Assembly: GCF_937880195.1 (NCBI RefSeq)
Contig: NZ_CALFLA010000074.1
Span: forward strand, 1-40,744
Length of the DNA: 40,744 nt
Reading direction: 5' to 3'
Source: an uncultured Blautia sp.
Lineage (GTDB): Bacteria > Bacillota > Clostridia > Lachnospirales > Lachnospiraceae
Below the pieces are notes generated by a model. It was given only the letters and a program-made list of their open reading frames with translations, had not been told where the DNA came from and ran no database searches. Both the position numbers and the translations under genes were made by a program. Positions 8,893 to 16,847 of this stretch are shown here, in pieces. Positions within the stretch are counted from its first letter, which is position 1. The number at the start of each line of letters is the position of its first letter.

Positions 8893-8914
8893 TCAAGAAC
8901 GCTCCCGCGTTTTT
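8893..8914. repeat. Short hairpin, copy 1 of a dispersed repeat
   Basis: Read on the minus strand, AACGCGGGAGCGTTCTTGAA occupies the radC-mreB gap and forms a stem of about eight pairs (one G-U) with a four-base loop. A 20-base copy with two mismatches lies at 40276-40295. No U-tract follows on the minus strand, so it is a poor terminator there. Confidence 0.5.
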
Positions 8915-8933
8915 AAGCGCCCGCCAAAGATTT

Positions 8934-9632
8934 TTAGTGTATAAGCCCTTCTTCCCGGAAACTTCGGTAACTGTGATCTCCGATTATAATATGGTCCAGA
9001 AGAGGAATCCCTATGATCTCTCCCGCTTCCCTGATCCTGTCTGTCACCTGAATATCACAGCGGCTTGGAGTCGGATCGCCTCCCGGATGGTTATGCACAA
9101 GAATCAATCCTACTGCGTGACATCGGACCGCTTCCATATATATTTCCCTTGGCGTAACAAGAGTAGAGTTTACCGTACCCCGGGAAATCACCCGTTCCGT
9201 TAAAAGATGGTTTCTGTTGTCAAGCATCATACAGATCATCAGCTCCTGCTCTTCGTGGCGAAGCTGTTCCATATAATAATCAGCAATGGAGTCTGGATGA
9301 TGAAAACTAAGCAGCGGCCTGGCTGACGCGGCTGAGATCCTTTTAGAAAGCTCTCCAATACACTTTAACTGTACAGCCTTCACAGTTCCGATCCCATGGA
9401 TTTTTTCCAGGTCGGCAAGAGAACTGTGCAAAATCCCAGGCAGTCCCGGATAAGAAGATTCCTGCATACAGTTCAGTATCTCGTTTGCAAGAGCAAGGGA
9501 GCTTCTTCCTTTTGTTCCGCAGCGCAGGATCACAGAAAGAAGTTCGCTGTCGCTTAGGGCAGCCTCTCCTTTACGGATACATTTTTCGTATGGGCGTTCC
9601 TGACTTGGCAGGTCTTTCATTGTCTGTTTCAT
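8934..9632 (-). CDS. radC: RadC-family JAB/MPN-domain protein
   Basis: A 232-residue protein of the usual RadC length. The helix-hairpin-helix-like region lies at about 75-98 (KIHGIGTVKAVQLK), and the C-terminal JAB1/MPN metal motif is intact: Glu163 in TPREIYMEA, then HNHPGGDPTPS (180-190) with Asp193. The family was once linked to DNA repair; its biochemical role is not settled. RadC before mreBCD is a frequent gene order in Firmicutes (often with maf, which is not seen here). The start ATG at 9632 has AGGAAAG about 4 bases upstream; the Met at codon 5 is a possible alternative. Confidence 0.92.
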   Translation of the reverse strand: MKQTMKDLPSQERPYEKCIRKGEAALSDSELLSVILRCGTKGRSSLALANEILNCMQESSYPGLPGILHSSLADLEKIHGIGTVKAVQLKCIGELSKRISAASARPLLSFHHPDSIADYYMEQLRHEEQELMICMMLDNRNHLLTERVISRGTVNSTLVTPREIYMEAVRCHAVGLILVHNHPGGDPTPSRCDIQVTDRIREAGEIIGIPLLDHIIIGDHSYRSFREEGLIH

Positions 9633-9681
9633 ATACTTTCCTGGTGTTCTCTGTTTTTTAGCCGGGAAAGAATCAAACTTA

Positions 9682-9690
9682 ATTTTAACA
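9682..9690 (-). promoter_or_regulatory. Possible extended -10 promoter element for radC operon
   Basis: TGTTAAAAT on the minus strand, about 50 bases before radC, resembles an extended -10 box (TGnTAAAAT). No convincing -35 box precedes it, because that position lies inside the terminator of the upstream operon. It is the best candidate for the start of the cell-shape operon, but weak. Confidence 0.3.
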
Positions 9691-9717
9691 TAAAAAGAGA
9701 GAGATGTATACTCTCTC
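9691..9717 (-). terminator. Rho-independent terminator of the mutS operon
   Basis: GAGAGAG (9697-9703) pairs with CTCTCTC (9711-9717) across a 7-base loop, just below the stop of the second flavoprotein. On the minus strand the hairpin is followed by TTTTTATG. It separates the mutS operon from radC. Confidence 0.75.
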
Positions 9718-9727
9718 CATTGTTTTT

Positions 9728-11317
9728 TTATAAATTCATCCTATATTTGGAAACGATCCACTCTGCCGTTTTGATGCCGTCCATAGCTGCAGACGTGATG
9801 CCCCCTGCATATCCGGCTCCTTCTCCACAGGGGTAAACACCCTGGATATTTGACACGCCCTCTTTGCTCCGAAGCAACCGTACCGGGGAAGACGTACGGC
9901 TTTCAATGCCGCTTAAAAGCGCGTCTTCTCTGTCAAAGCCATGAAGCTTTTTCCCAAAGGCATATACGCCTTCTTCTATAGAATCGCCGATTTCCTTTGG
10001 AAGGATGGAGCGGAGATTACAAAGAATATACTCGCCCTTGATACAGGGCTCAACCATTCCAAGAGAAACACTGGACCTACGGCGGCAGTAATCTCCAAAA
10101 AGCTGCACCGGAACCTTTCCCTTTCCAAGTTCCCAGGCTTTCTTTTCCAGATCCCGCTGAAAAGCAATTCCGCCCAGCGGACCTTCCTCTGGAAAATCTT
10201 CCGGTGTCACTGTAACGATCAAAGCGCTGTTGGCATTTTTGCTGTCTCTTGCCTGATAGCTCATACCGTTTACCGCCAGATGGCCTTCTTCAGAAGAAGC
10301 GTTTACCACATACCCTCCAGGGCACATACAGAAAGAATATACGCCTCTTTTGTTCTGACAGGTATGAGTCACCTTATAGCTGGCTGCCCCAAGAATTTTG
10401 TTCTCTTTTTCACCATAAAGATCCTGATTTATCATTTCTTGTGGATGCTCCATACGAAGGCCAACGGCAAAGGCCTTTGCTTCCATATCAATCCCACGTT
10501 TTTTCAGCATCAGGAAGGTATCTCTTGCGCTGTGACCAAGAGCCAGAACGCAGATGCTGGCAGGAAGTCTTTCTTCTCCATTGATCTCTACCGCCTCCAG
10601 ACAGCCGTTTTTAACAATAAGATCTGTCACCTTAGAACGAAAACGGAAGCTTCCTCCCATCTCTTCGATCTGACGGCGCATAGTCTGTACAATATGAACA
10701 AGAACGTCTGTGCCCAGATGAGGTTTCTGCTCATACAAAATGTCTGGAGATGCGCCTGCGTCTACAAACCGCTTCAATACCTCTCTGTTTCTTCCAAAGG
10801 AATCCTTAACCAGGGTATTCAGCTTCCCGTCGGAAAAGGTTCCTGCTCCGCCTTCTCCAAACTGTACATTTGATTCTGGGTCAAGAACTCCATCTTTCCA
10901 AAAACGGTTTACTGTTTCCTGCCTCTTTTCCGCCTCTTCTCCACGTTCCAGCACAACAGGACGATATCCGGCTTTTGCAAGATACCAGGCGCAGAAAAGG
11001 CCTGCCGGTCCGCTTCCTACTATGACAGGCGAAAGAGACAAAGGTTCCATTCCCGGCTCTGGAAAAACATATTCTTTTTTGTTAGTTGACATAATATTTT
11101 TATCGTGAACTTTTTTCAGGATTTTCTTCTCATCACGGCAGGTTACGTCAACGGTGTAAACAAATTTCTTGTCTTCTTTATGGCGGGCATCTAAAGACTG
11201 ACGAAGGATTTCATAAGAAAAATCCTGATCCCTGCACCGAAGACTTTTTGCTATTTTTTTTCTCAATTCTGCTTCCCCATGGGAAATGGGAAGTTTCAGC
11301 TGGCTGATCCTTATCAT
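9728..11317 (-). CDS. FAD-dependent dehydrogenase, COG2509-like
   Basis: A 529-residue flavoprotein. An N-terminal domain of about 90 residues, found in this family (RISQLKLPI then a Lys/Arg-rich stretch), precedes the Rossmann FAD motif VGSGPAGL (100-107). Further family signatures are NVQFGEGGAGTFSDGKLNT, a central region with the glycine-rich CPGGYVVNASSEEG, and the C-terminal PCGEGAGYAGGITSAAMDG. These place it in the uncharacterised FAD-dependent dehydrogenase group, which resembles HI0933-like enzymes; the substrate is unknown. The frame is open to 11371, but the start at 11317 has AAAGGAGAT upstream and overlaps the previous stop as ATGA, implying coupled translation. It is the last gene of the mutS operon. 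Confidence 0.88.
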   Translation of the reverse strand: MIRISQLKLPISHGEAELRKKIAKSLRCRDQDFSYEILRQSLDARHKEDKKFVYTVDVTCRDEKKILKKVHDKNIMSTNKKEYVFPEPGMEPLSLSPVIVGSGPAGLFCAWYLAKAGYRPVVLERGEEAEKRQETVNRFWKDGVLDPESNVQFGEGGAGTFSDGKLNTLVKDSFGRNREVLKRFVDAGASPDILYEQKPHLGTDVLVHIVQTMRRQIEEMGGSFRFRSKVTDLIVKNGCLEAVEINGEERLPASICVLALGHSARDTFLMLKKRGIDMEAKAFAVGLRMEHPQEMINQDLYGEKENKILGAASYKVTHTCQNKRGVYSFCMCPGGYVVNASSEEGHLAVNGMSYQARDSKNANSALIVTVTPEDFPEEGPLGGIAFQRDLEKKAWELGKGKVPVQLFGDYCRRRSSVSLGMVEPCIKGEYILCNLRSILPKEIGDSIEEGVYAFGKKLHGFDREDALLSGIESRTSSPVRLLRSKEGVSNIQGVYPCGEGAGYAGGITSAAMDGIKTAEWIVSKYRMNL

Positions 11318-12531
11318 AAAATCTCCTTTGCCCCGTGGATTCCGGCCACGGCGCCGCTGGACCATGCCCATTGAAGATTATATCCTCCGCATGCTCCGTC
11401 AATATCAAGAAGCTCTCCGGCAAAATATAATCCCTTATGAAGTCGGGACTCCATAGTATGGGGATCTACTTCCGTAGTATCAATGCCGCCGGAGCAGACC
11501 TGAGCCTGGGAAAGACCTGTGCTTCCTGTTACCTCAAGTTCAAAATCAACTGCTGCCCCTAAGGGATCTTTCTGCTTCATCAGCACCTTTACGAGCTTAT
11601 CCGGCAGCAGTCCTTCCCAAAGCTCTGCCTCTTTTTCCCAGGGGCATAATTCTTTTCTTCTGTTCATAAGAAGGCAAAGTTCTTCTCTGGTATATTCAGG
11701 AAAAAAATTAAGGGAAAGAGATACCTGCTTCTTTTCTTCTAAAGCCCGCAGGGCATATCGGCTAAGCTGGAAAACCGGAATACCTGACACACCGTACTCT
11801 GTAAGCTGGATCTCTCCCCGTTCCTTTTTAAAAAGAAGATCGTCGATCATGAGAGAAACCTCTCCCTCTGTACGGATTCCAGACCAGGCGGCAAATCCTC
11901 TGTCCCGGCATTTCAGGCCAAGAAGAGCAGGAAGCGGTTTGATGATGCGATGCCCCAAAGACTCTGCAATCTTATAGCCGCTTCCGTCTGAGCCGTCTAC
12001 AGAAGACGCCATGGAACCATTGGCAAGGATTACAGCGCCGCAGGAGTACGTCCAGCTTTCTGTCTGTACCTGCCACAGATCTTCTTTTCGAAATACGGCC
12101 TTTACATGCTCATTTGTTTTTATTTTTACTTTCAGACTTCTGGCTTTTCGTTCCAGAAGAGCAGGCACACATTTTGCCTGGGCGCTTCTGGGATAAAGCC
12201 AGCCTTTTTTTTCTGTTGTCAGAATACCAATGCTTTCAAAAAAAGCAAGCGTTTTTTTTACCGGAAACTGGTCAAGAATCTCTGCTGCAAACTCAGGATG
12301 ATTTCCTCTGTAGGAGTCCTTATTCACACAGAGATTTGTAAGATTGCATCTTCCGTTTCCTGTTACACAGATTTTACGGCCTGTTTTTTCATTATGTTCC
12401 AAAAGGGTGACTGATGCTCCGGCTTCTGCCCCCTGGATGGCTGCCATAAGTCCTGCCGCCCCTCCGCCTACAACGATCAGGGAATGGGAGGGGTCTATGG
12501 CTTTTTTCTTTTTTCTGGATTTTGTTTCCAT
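11314..12531 (-). CDS. HI0933/BaiN-family NAD(P)/FAD-dependent oxidoreductase
   Basis: A 405-residue flavoprotein of the HI0933 (YhiN/BaiN) family. The FAD-binding GGGAAG is at 22-27, followed by the highly typical GRKICVTGNGRCNLTN (51-66); the C-terminus has GACGGYNLQWAWSSG, which closes the FAD site. BaiN of the bile-acid pathway belongs to this family, but no other bai gene is nearby, so a bile-acid role should not be assumed. The frame extends to 12582, yet the start at 12531 is preferred because TAGGAGAT stands 8 bases upstream. The gene follows the PLP enzyme by 22 bases and overlaps the next flavoprotein by four. Confidence 0.88.
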   Translation of the reverse strand: METKSRKKKKAIDPSHSLIVVGGGAAGLMAAIQGAEAGASVTLLEHNEKTGRKICVTGNGRCNLTNLCVNKDSYRGNHPEFAAEILDQFPVKKTLAFFESIGILTTEKKGWLYPRSAQAKCVPALLERKARSLKVKIKTNEHVKAVFRKEDLWQVQTESWTYSCGAVILANGSMASSVDGSDGSGYKIAESLGHRIIKPLPALLGLKCRDRGFAAWSGIRTEGEVSLMIDDLLFKKERGEIQLTEYGVSGIPVFQLSRYALRALEEKKQVSLSLNFFPEYTREELCLLMNRRKELCPWEKEAELWEGLLPDKLVKVLMKQKDPLGAAVDFELEVTGSTGLSQAQVCSGGIDTTEVDPHTMESRLHKGLYFAGELLDIDGACGGYNLQWAWSSGAVAGIHGAKEIL

Positions 12532-12553
12532 ATCAGATCTCCTATTGTAAGGA

Positions 12554-13831
12554 TCAGGGAAGGCAGATAAGGCCTTTGTCAAGAAGCTTCTGTACAGACA
12601 TCAAAACGCCAAGCTTTGCATGTTCCCAGGTAAGTCCCCCCTGGAAATAAACAGCGTAAGGCGGTTTCATAGGTCCGTCTGCAGAAAGCTCAATAGAAGA
12701 TCCCTGCACAAAAGCGCCTGCTGCCATAATTACCTCACTGTCATATCCCGGCATATCCCAGGGTTCCGGATCCACGTAGGAATCAACAGGAGCTGCAGCC
12801 TGAATACCTTTGCAAAAAGCAACTACACGTTCCGGTGATTGAAGAGTTACTGCCTGGATAATATCCTGACGTGGTTCCTGGCCATTGGGAATCACCGGAA
12901 AACCAAGCTGTTCATAAATATTCGCAGCAAAAACAGCTCCCTTTAAAGCTCCCTTTGTCACCATAGGAGCAAGGAAGAATCCCTGATAAAAAGAACGATT
13001 TACCCCAAGTGTGGCACCAACTTCCATTCCAAGACCTGGGCAGGTCATTCGAGTGGCTGAATTTTCCACGCATTCTTTTGTTCCTGCAATATATCCGCCA
13101 ATGGGCGCAAGTCCGCCGCCTGGATTCTTGATCAGAGAACCAACGATCATATCAGCGCCCACGTCACTTGGCTCTACTGTATCTACAAACTCGCCGTAAC
13201 AGTTATCTACCATACAGATCACATCCGGCTTAATGCTTTTTACAAATGCGATCAGTTCTCCTATCTGCTGTACAGAAAAAGAAGGACGGGTCTGATATCC
13301 CTTGGAGCGCTGGATTTCAACCAGACGGGTTTTTTCATTGATCGCTTCCCGGATTTTATCATAGTCAAAAGTTCCGTCTTCTTTCAGATCCACCTGACGG
13401 TATGTGACGCCGTACTCGGCAAGAGATCCTCTGGAGGGACGGATGCCGATCACTTCCTCAAGGGTGTCGTATGGCTTTCCTGCAGGAGCAAGCAGTTCAT
13501 CCCCGGGACGGAGATTTCCAAAAAGGGCAATGGCAAGGGCGTGTGTTCCACATGCAATCTGAGGACGCACCAGACATGCCTCTGTATGGAAGGTATCTGC
13601 ATAAACCTTTTCCAGTGTATCACGGCCAAAATCATCATAGCCATAACCGGAACTGGAGTTAAAGCATTCGGAGCTTACCTTGTTTTTCTGCATAGCAAGA
13701 AGAACCTTCATCTGGTTATATTCTGCTGTTTTATCAAATTCTTCAAAGCGATCTTTCAGAGAAGATTCGATTTTTGCGCCGAAATCATAAACCTCTTTAG
13801 AAATTCCAAGTTGTTCATAAATCTGTTTCAT
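12554..13831 (-). CDS. Methionine gamma-lyase-family PLP protein (aluminium resistance/YnbB type)
   Basis: A 425-residue fold-type I PLP enzyme of the COG4100 group, annotated either as aluminium-resistance protein or methionine gamma-lyase family. The PLP lysine is probably Lys235 in SLIKNPGGG, with Asp209 (VDNCYGEF) in the position that contacts the pyridine nitrogen, and the phosphate-binding region around CGTHALA (94-100). The true substrate of this subgroup is not established. In many Firmicutes the gene sits beside miaA and hfq, as it does here beside miaA, though hfq is absent. AGAGGT precedes the ATG. Confidence 0.88.
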   Translation of the reverse strand: MKQIYEQLGISKEVYDFGAKIESSLKDRFEEFDKTAEYNQMKVLLAMQKNKVSSECFNSSSGYGYDDFGRDTLEKVYADTFHTEACLVRPQIACGTHALAIALFGNLRPGDELLAPAGKPYDTLEEVIGIRPSRGSLAEYGVTYRQVDLKEDGTFDYDKIREAINEKTRLVEIQRSKGYQTRPSFSVQQIGELIAFVKSIKPDVICMVDNCYGEFVDTVEPSDVGADMIVGSLIKNPGGGLAPIGGYIAGTKECVENSATRMTCPGLGMEVGATLGVNRSFYQGFFLAPMVTKGALKGAVFAANIYEQLGFPVIPNGQEPRQDIIQAVTLQSPERVVAFCKGIQAAAPVDSYVDPEPWDMPGYDSEVIMAAGAFVQGSSIELSADGPMKPPYAVYFQGGLTWEHAKLGVLMSVQKLLDKGLICLP

Positions 13832-13867
13832 AATTTACCTCTTTTATTGTAATATAATGTTATTCCT

Positions 13868-14815
13868 TTACAAGATCAGGCCTTTTTCTTTACAGACAGC
13901 AAGCATAAACGCAAGTATCTGGTTTTCCTCATAATCAAATTTTTCTTTATCTACCCAGGTTACCTCCTGCTCTCTTCGAAACCAGGTAAGCTGCCTTTTG
14001 GCAAAATGTCTTGTATCTCTTTTCAGGATCCTCACCGCCTCTTCCAGAGAATATTTTCCCTCCAGGTAGTCCAGGATTTCTTTATATCCAAGTCCCTGCA
14101 TAGAAACCATCCCACGGCAGCAGCCTTCCTTCTGAAGGTCTTTTACCTCTTCCAGAAGGCCTTCCTCAAGCATCTGATCCACTCTAAGATCAATCCTCTT
14201 ATATAAAAGCTCCCTGGACATGTTCAGCACAAAGTAGGCAAGACGATAAGGACTTTCGTTCTTTTTCTGCTCTTCATTATGAGCAGAAATAGGCGTTTGG
14301 TTCTGATGATAAAATTCCAGCGCACGTATGACACGCTTCACATTATGAGAGTGGATCGCTTCTGCACTTTTAGGATCCACCTCTTTCAGCATCTCATGAA
14401 GATACTCTCCGCCTTTTTCTTTTGCAAGAACTTCCAGTTCTTTCCTGTATTCATTTTCCTGTTCTGCCTCAGTAAAATCAATATCCTTTGTAACTGCCTG
14501 GATATAAAAGCCTGTTCCCCCTACAAGGATCGGAATTTTACCTTTTGCATAAATTTCCTCCATGGCTTCTTTGGCCATCTGCTGAAACTTCACAATATGA
14601 AATTCTTCTTTCGGATCCAGTACGTCTACTAGATAATGCTTAACTCCATTCATTTCTTCCGGGCGTATTTTTGCAGATCCGATATCCATTTTTTTGTAAA
14701 CCTGCATAGAGTCTGCGGAAATGATCTCTCCGTTTACTGCTTTTGCAAGAGCAATAGACAGGCTTGTTTTTCCCACTGCAGTAGGACCGGTAAGTACGAT
14801 CAATGGCTTTTTCAT
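13868..14815 (-). CDS. miaA: tRNA dimethylallyltransferase MiaA
   Basis: A 315-residue enzyme that adds the dimethylallyl group to A37 of tRNAs reading UNN codons. The P-loop GPTAVGKTS (10-18), the DSMQVYKKMDIGSAK stretch beginning at Asp35, the VGGTGFYIQAV motif and the C-terminal DTRHFAKRQLTWFRR stretch are all typical. Its product is the substrate of MiaB, encoded in this window at 28302-29726. The gene lies 8 bases below mutL with TAGGAGGC before the ATG. Confidence 0.97.
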   Translation of the reverse strand: MKKPLIVLTGPTAVGKTSLSIALAKAVNGEIISADSMQVYKKMDIGSAKIRPEEMNGVKHYLVDVLDPKEEFHIVKFQQMAKEAMEEIYAKGKIPILVGGTGFYIQAVTKDIDFTEAEQENEYRKELEVLAKEKGGEYLHEMLKEVDPKSAEAIHSHNVKRVIRALEFYHQNQTPISAHNEEQKKNESPYRLAYFVLNMSRELLYKRIDLRVDQMLEEGLLEEVKDLQKEGCCRGMVSMQGLGYKEILDYLEGKYSLEEAVRILKRDTRHFAKRQLTWFRREQEVTWVDKEKFDYEENQILAFMLAVCKEKGLIL

Positions 14816-14823
14816 ATAGCCTC

Positions 14824-16809
14824 CTAAACAATTCGCTTAAATTTCTTTTCCAGTTCTGTTTTTGTCATAGAAATAATGGTAGGCCTTCCATGAGGGCAGT
14901 GATAAGGATTATCCAAAGTAAGAAGCTCGTCGATCAGTTTTTCCGCTTCCTCTTTTGACATGGAATGGTTTCCCTTAACGGCTGCCTTACATGCCATAGT
15001 GGCCAGCCTGGAAGCAAAAATGTCAAGAGCGTCTCTATCTCCTTCTCCTGCCAGATGATCCAGCATTTCAAGAAAAAGCTCTTCCTCCTGAAGTCCGTAC
15101 AAATTAGAAGGAACTGCGCTGATGCAGTATTCCTTCCCTCCAAAATGTTCGATTTCAAATCCAAACTGGTGGAAATAATCCCTGTTAGCATTCAAAAGAG
15201 CCTCTTCCTGTGATTTCAGCGTAACGATCAGCGGAGGATTTAAAAACTGAGATTCCACAGTATTTTCACGGAATTTTTTGACAAAGCGTTCATAATAAAC
15301 TTTTTCATGAGCCGCATGTTGGTCAATAATAAAAAATTCATCACCAAATTGAGCCAGCCAGTAGGTATCAAAGACCTGTCCGATCAAGAGGATCTGTTTT
15401 CTTGATTCTGGGGAAAGCAGATTCTCTTCAAAAAGCTCCAGCTGCTTCTCCTCTGTCCCAGGCAACGTTTTCTCCTGAGGCTTCTGCACAGGCTCCTCTT
15501 TCTGTTTCGTCTGTTCTTCTGTGAACTTTGGCTTTTCCCTGTTCTGTGGATGTACATATAACGGTATTTCTGGCTCTGCCGCTATTTTTTTCAGAACTTC
15601 TTCGTCGTCTTTTTGTTTCTGGCGAAGGGTCCCCTGAAATAGATCTTCTTCTGATGGAGAAAATACCTTTTTTTCCGCAGGTTCATAGACTGCTTTTTCT
15701 TCCTGGATCACAGTCTTCTCCCGCCTTTTTTCTTCAAAAGGCTCTGGCACAGCAGAGGGTTTTACAGGCTCTTCTTTTGTTTCCGGCTCCGGCTTTCCAA
15801 TGGTTACTCTTGGGATCATCTCTCGATTCGCCAATGCCCGGCGAACAGTATCGTAAACAGCCTCATAGACTTCCTGTTCTCTGGCAAAACGCACTTCTCT
15901 TTTTGCCGGATGAACATTAACGTCCAGATCGTTTCCCTCCATTTCCATCTGAAGGGAAACAAAAGGAAATTTATGCTGCATCAAAAATCCCCTATATGCG
16001 TTTTCAATGGCTTTTGTGATAATATTATTTTTTACATAGCGTCCGTTAATATAATAATTTTCAAAACTTCTGTTTCCTCTGGCTATTTCCGGTTTTCCCA
16101 CAAATCCTGTAATCTTCATAAAATCGTTTTCATAGGACGCTTCCAAAAGAGCCTTTGTGATATCTTTTCCATAAACACTATAGATAACGTCCTTCACATT
16201 ATAATTTCCAGAACTATGCAGCTTTACCTGTCTGTTCTGGATATATTTAAAAGAGATCTCCGGGTGGGAAAGAGCAAGCTGTTCCATCAGTGTATGGATA
16301 TAGTTTGCCTCTGTGGTATCTGATTTCAGGAATTTACTTCTTGCCGGAGTATTATAAAAAAGATTTCTTACAAGAAAAGTAGTGCCTTCCGGCGCGCCAA
16401 GCTCCTCCAGTGTTTTTTCCACTCCTCCTTCGATCACATATCTGGATCCGCTGACTGCAGAGGGTGTTTTTGTAATCAGCTCTACCTGAGATACGGCTGC
16501 GATACTGGAAAGAGCTTCTCCGCGAAAGCCAAGAGAGGCGATCTGCTCCAGATCCTCTACTTTTTCAATTTTGCTTGTTGCATGGCGCAGAAAAGCAAGG
16601 GGAATCTGCTCCGGTTCAATCCCCCCTCCATTGTCTGTAATACGGATCAGCTTTTTTCCACCGTCTGTGATCTCTACAGTAACGGCAGTAGCTCCGGCGT
16701 CTATGGCGTTTTCTACAAGCTCCTTTACTACAGAGGAGGGGCGTTCCACCACCTCTCCTGCAGCAATTTTATCTATGGTATTCTGGTCTAAAACTGCTAT
16801 TTTTCTCAA
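14824..16809 (-). CDS. mutL: DNA mismatch repair protein MutL (endonuclease type)
   Basis: A 661-residue GHKL ATPase. ATP-site motifs are ELVENAIDAGA (30-40), DNGGGI (59-64) and GFRGEAL (94-100). A low-complexity Glu/Pro/Lys linker (about 345-455) leads to a C-terminal dimerisation domain that carries DQHAAHEKVYYE (496-507), the DQHA(X)2E(X)4E endonuclease motif, along with ACKAAVKG and CPHGRP (638-643). It should therefore be a nicking MutL as in methyl-independent bacteria. The start is a TTG (16807-16809) with GGAGG 6 bases upstream; no better ATG exists. It follows mutS by 38 bases. Confidence 0.97.
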   Translation of the reverse strand: MRKIAVLDQNTIDKIAAGEVVERPSSVVKELVENAIDAGATAVTVEITDGGKKLIRITDNGGGIEPEQIPLAFLRHATSKIEKVEDLEQIASLGFRGEALSSIAAVSQVELITKTPSAVSGSRYVIEGGVEKTLEELGAPEGTTFLVRNLFYNTPARSKFLKSDTTEANYIHTLMEQLALSHPEISFKYIQNRQVKLHSSGNYNVKDVIYSVYGKDITKALLEASYENDFMKITGFVGKPEIARGNRSFENYYINGRYVKNNIITKAIENAYRGFLMQHKFPFVSLQMEMEGNDLDVNVHPAKREVRFAREQEVYEAVYDTVRRALANREMIPRVTIGKPEPETKEEPVKPSAVPEPFEEKRREKTVIQEEKAVYEPAEKKVFSPSEEDLFQGTLRQKQKDDEEVLKKIAAEPEIPLYVHPQNREKPKFTEEQTKQKEEPVQKPQEKTLPGTEEKQLELFEENLLSPESRKQILLIGQVFDTYWLAQFGDEFFIIDQHAAHEKVYYERFVKKFRENTVESQFLNPPLIVTLKSQEEALLNANRDYFHQFGFEIEHFGGKEYCISAVPSNLYGLQEEELFLEMLDHLAGEGDRDALDIFASRLATMACKAAVKGNHSMSKEEAEKLIDELLTLDNPYHCPHGRPTIISMTKTELEKKFKRIV

Positions 16810-16847
16810 TAGAAACCTCCACTTTTTCTGTGCAAGTTATGTTGCTG

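Noticed and set aside
9941..10873. Plus-strand open frame of 310 codons
   Set aside because: It lies wholly opposite the FAD-dependent dehydrogenase, has no ribosome site and its product resembles no family. It is an antisense shadow of a real gene.
11314..12531. Bile-acid 7-dehydroxylation gene baiN
   Set aside because: Only family-level similarity is visible and no other bai gene is present; the neighbours are repair and tRNA genes.
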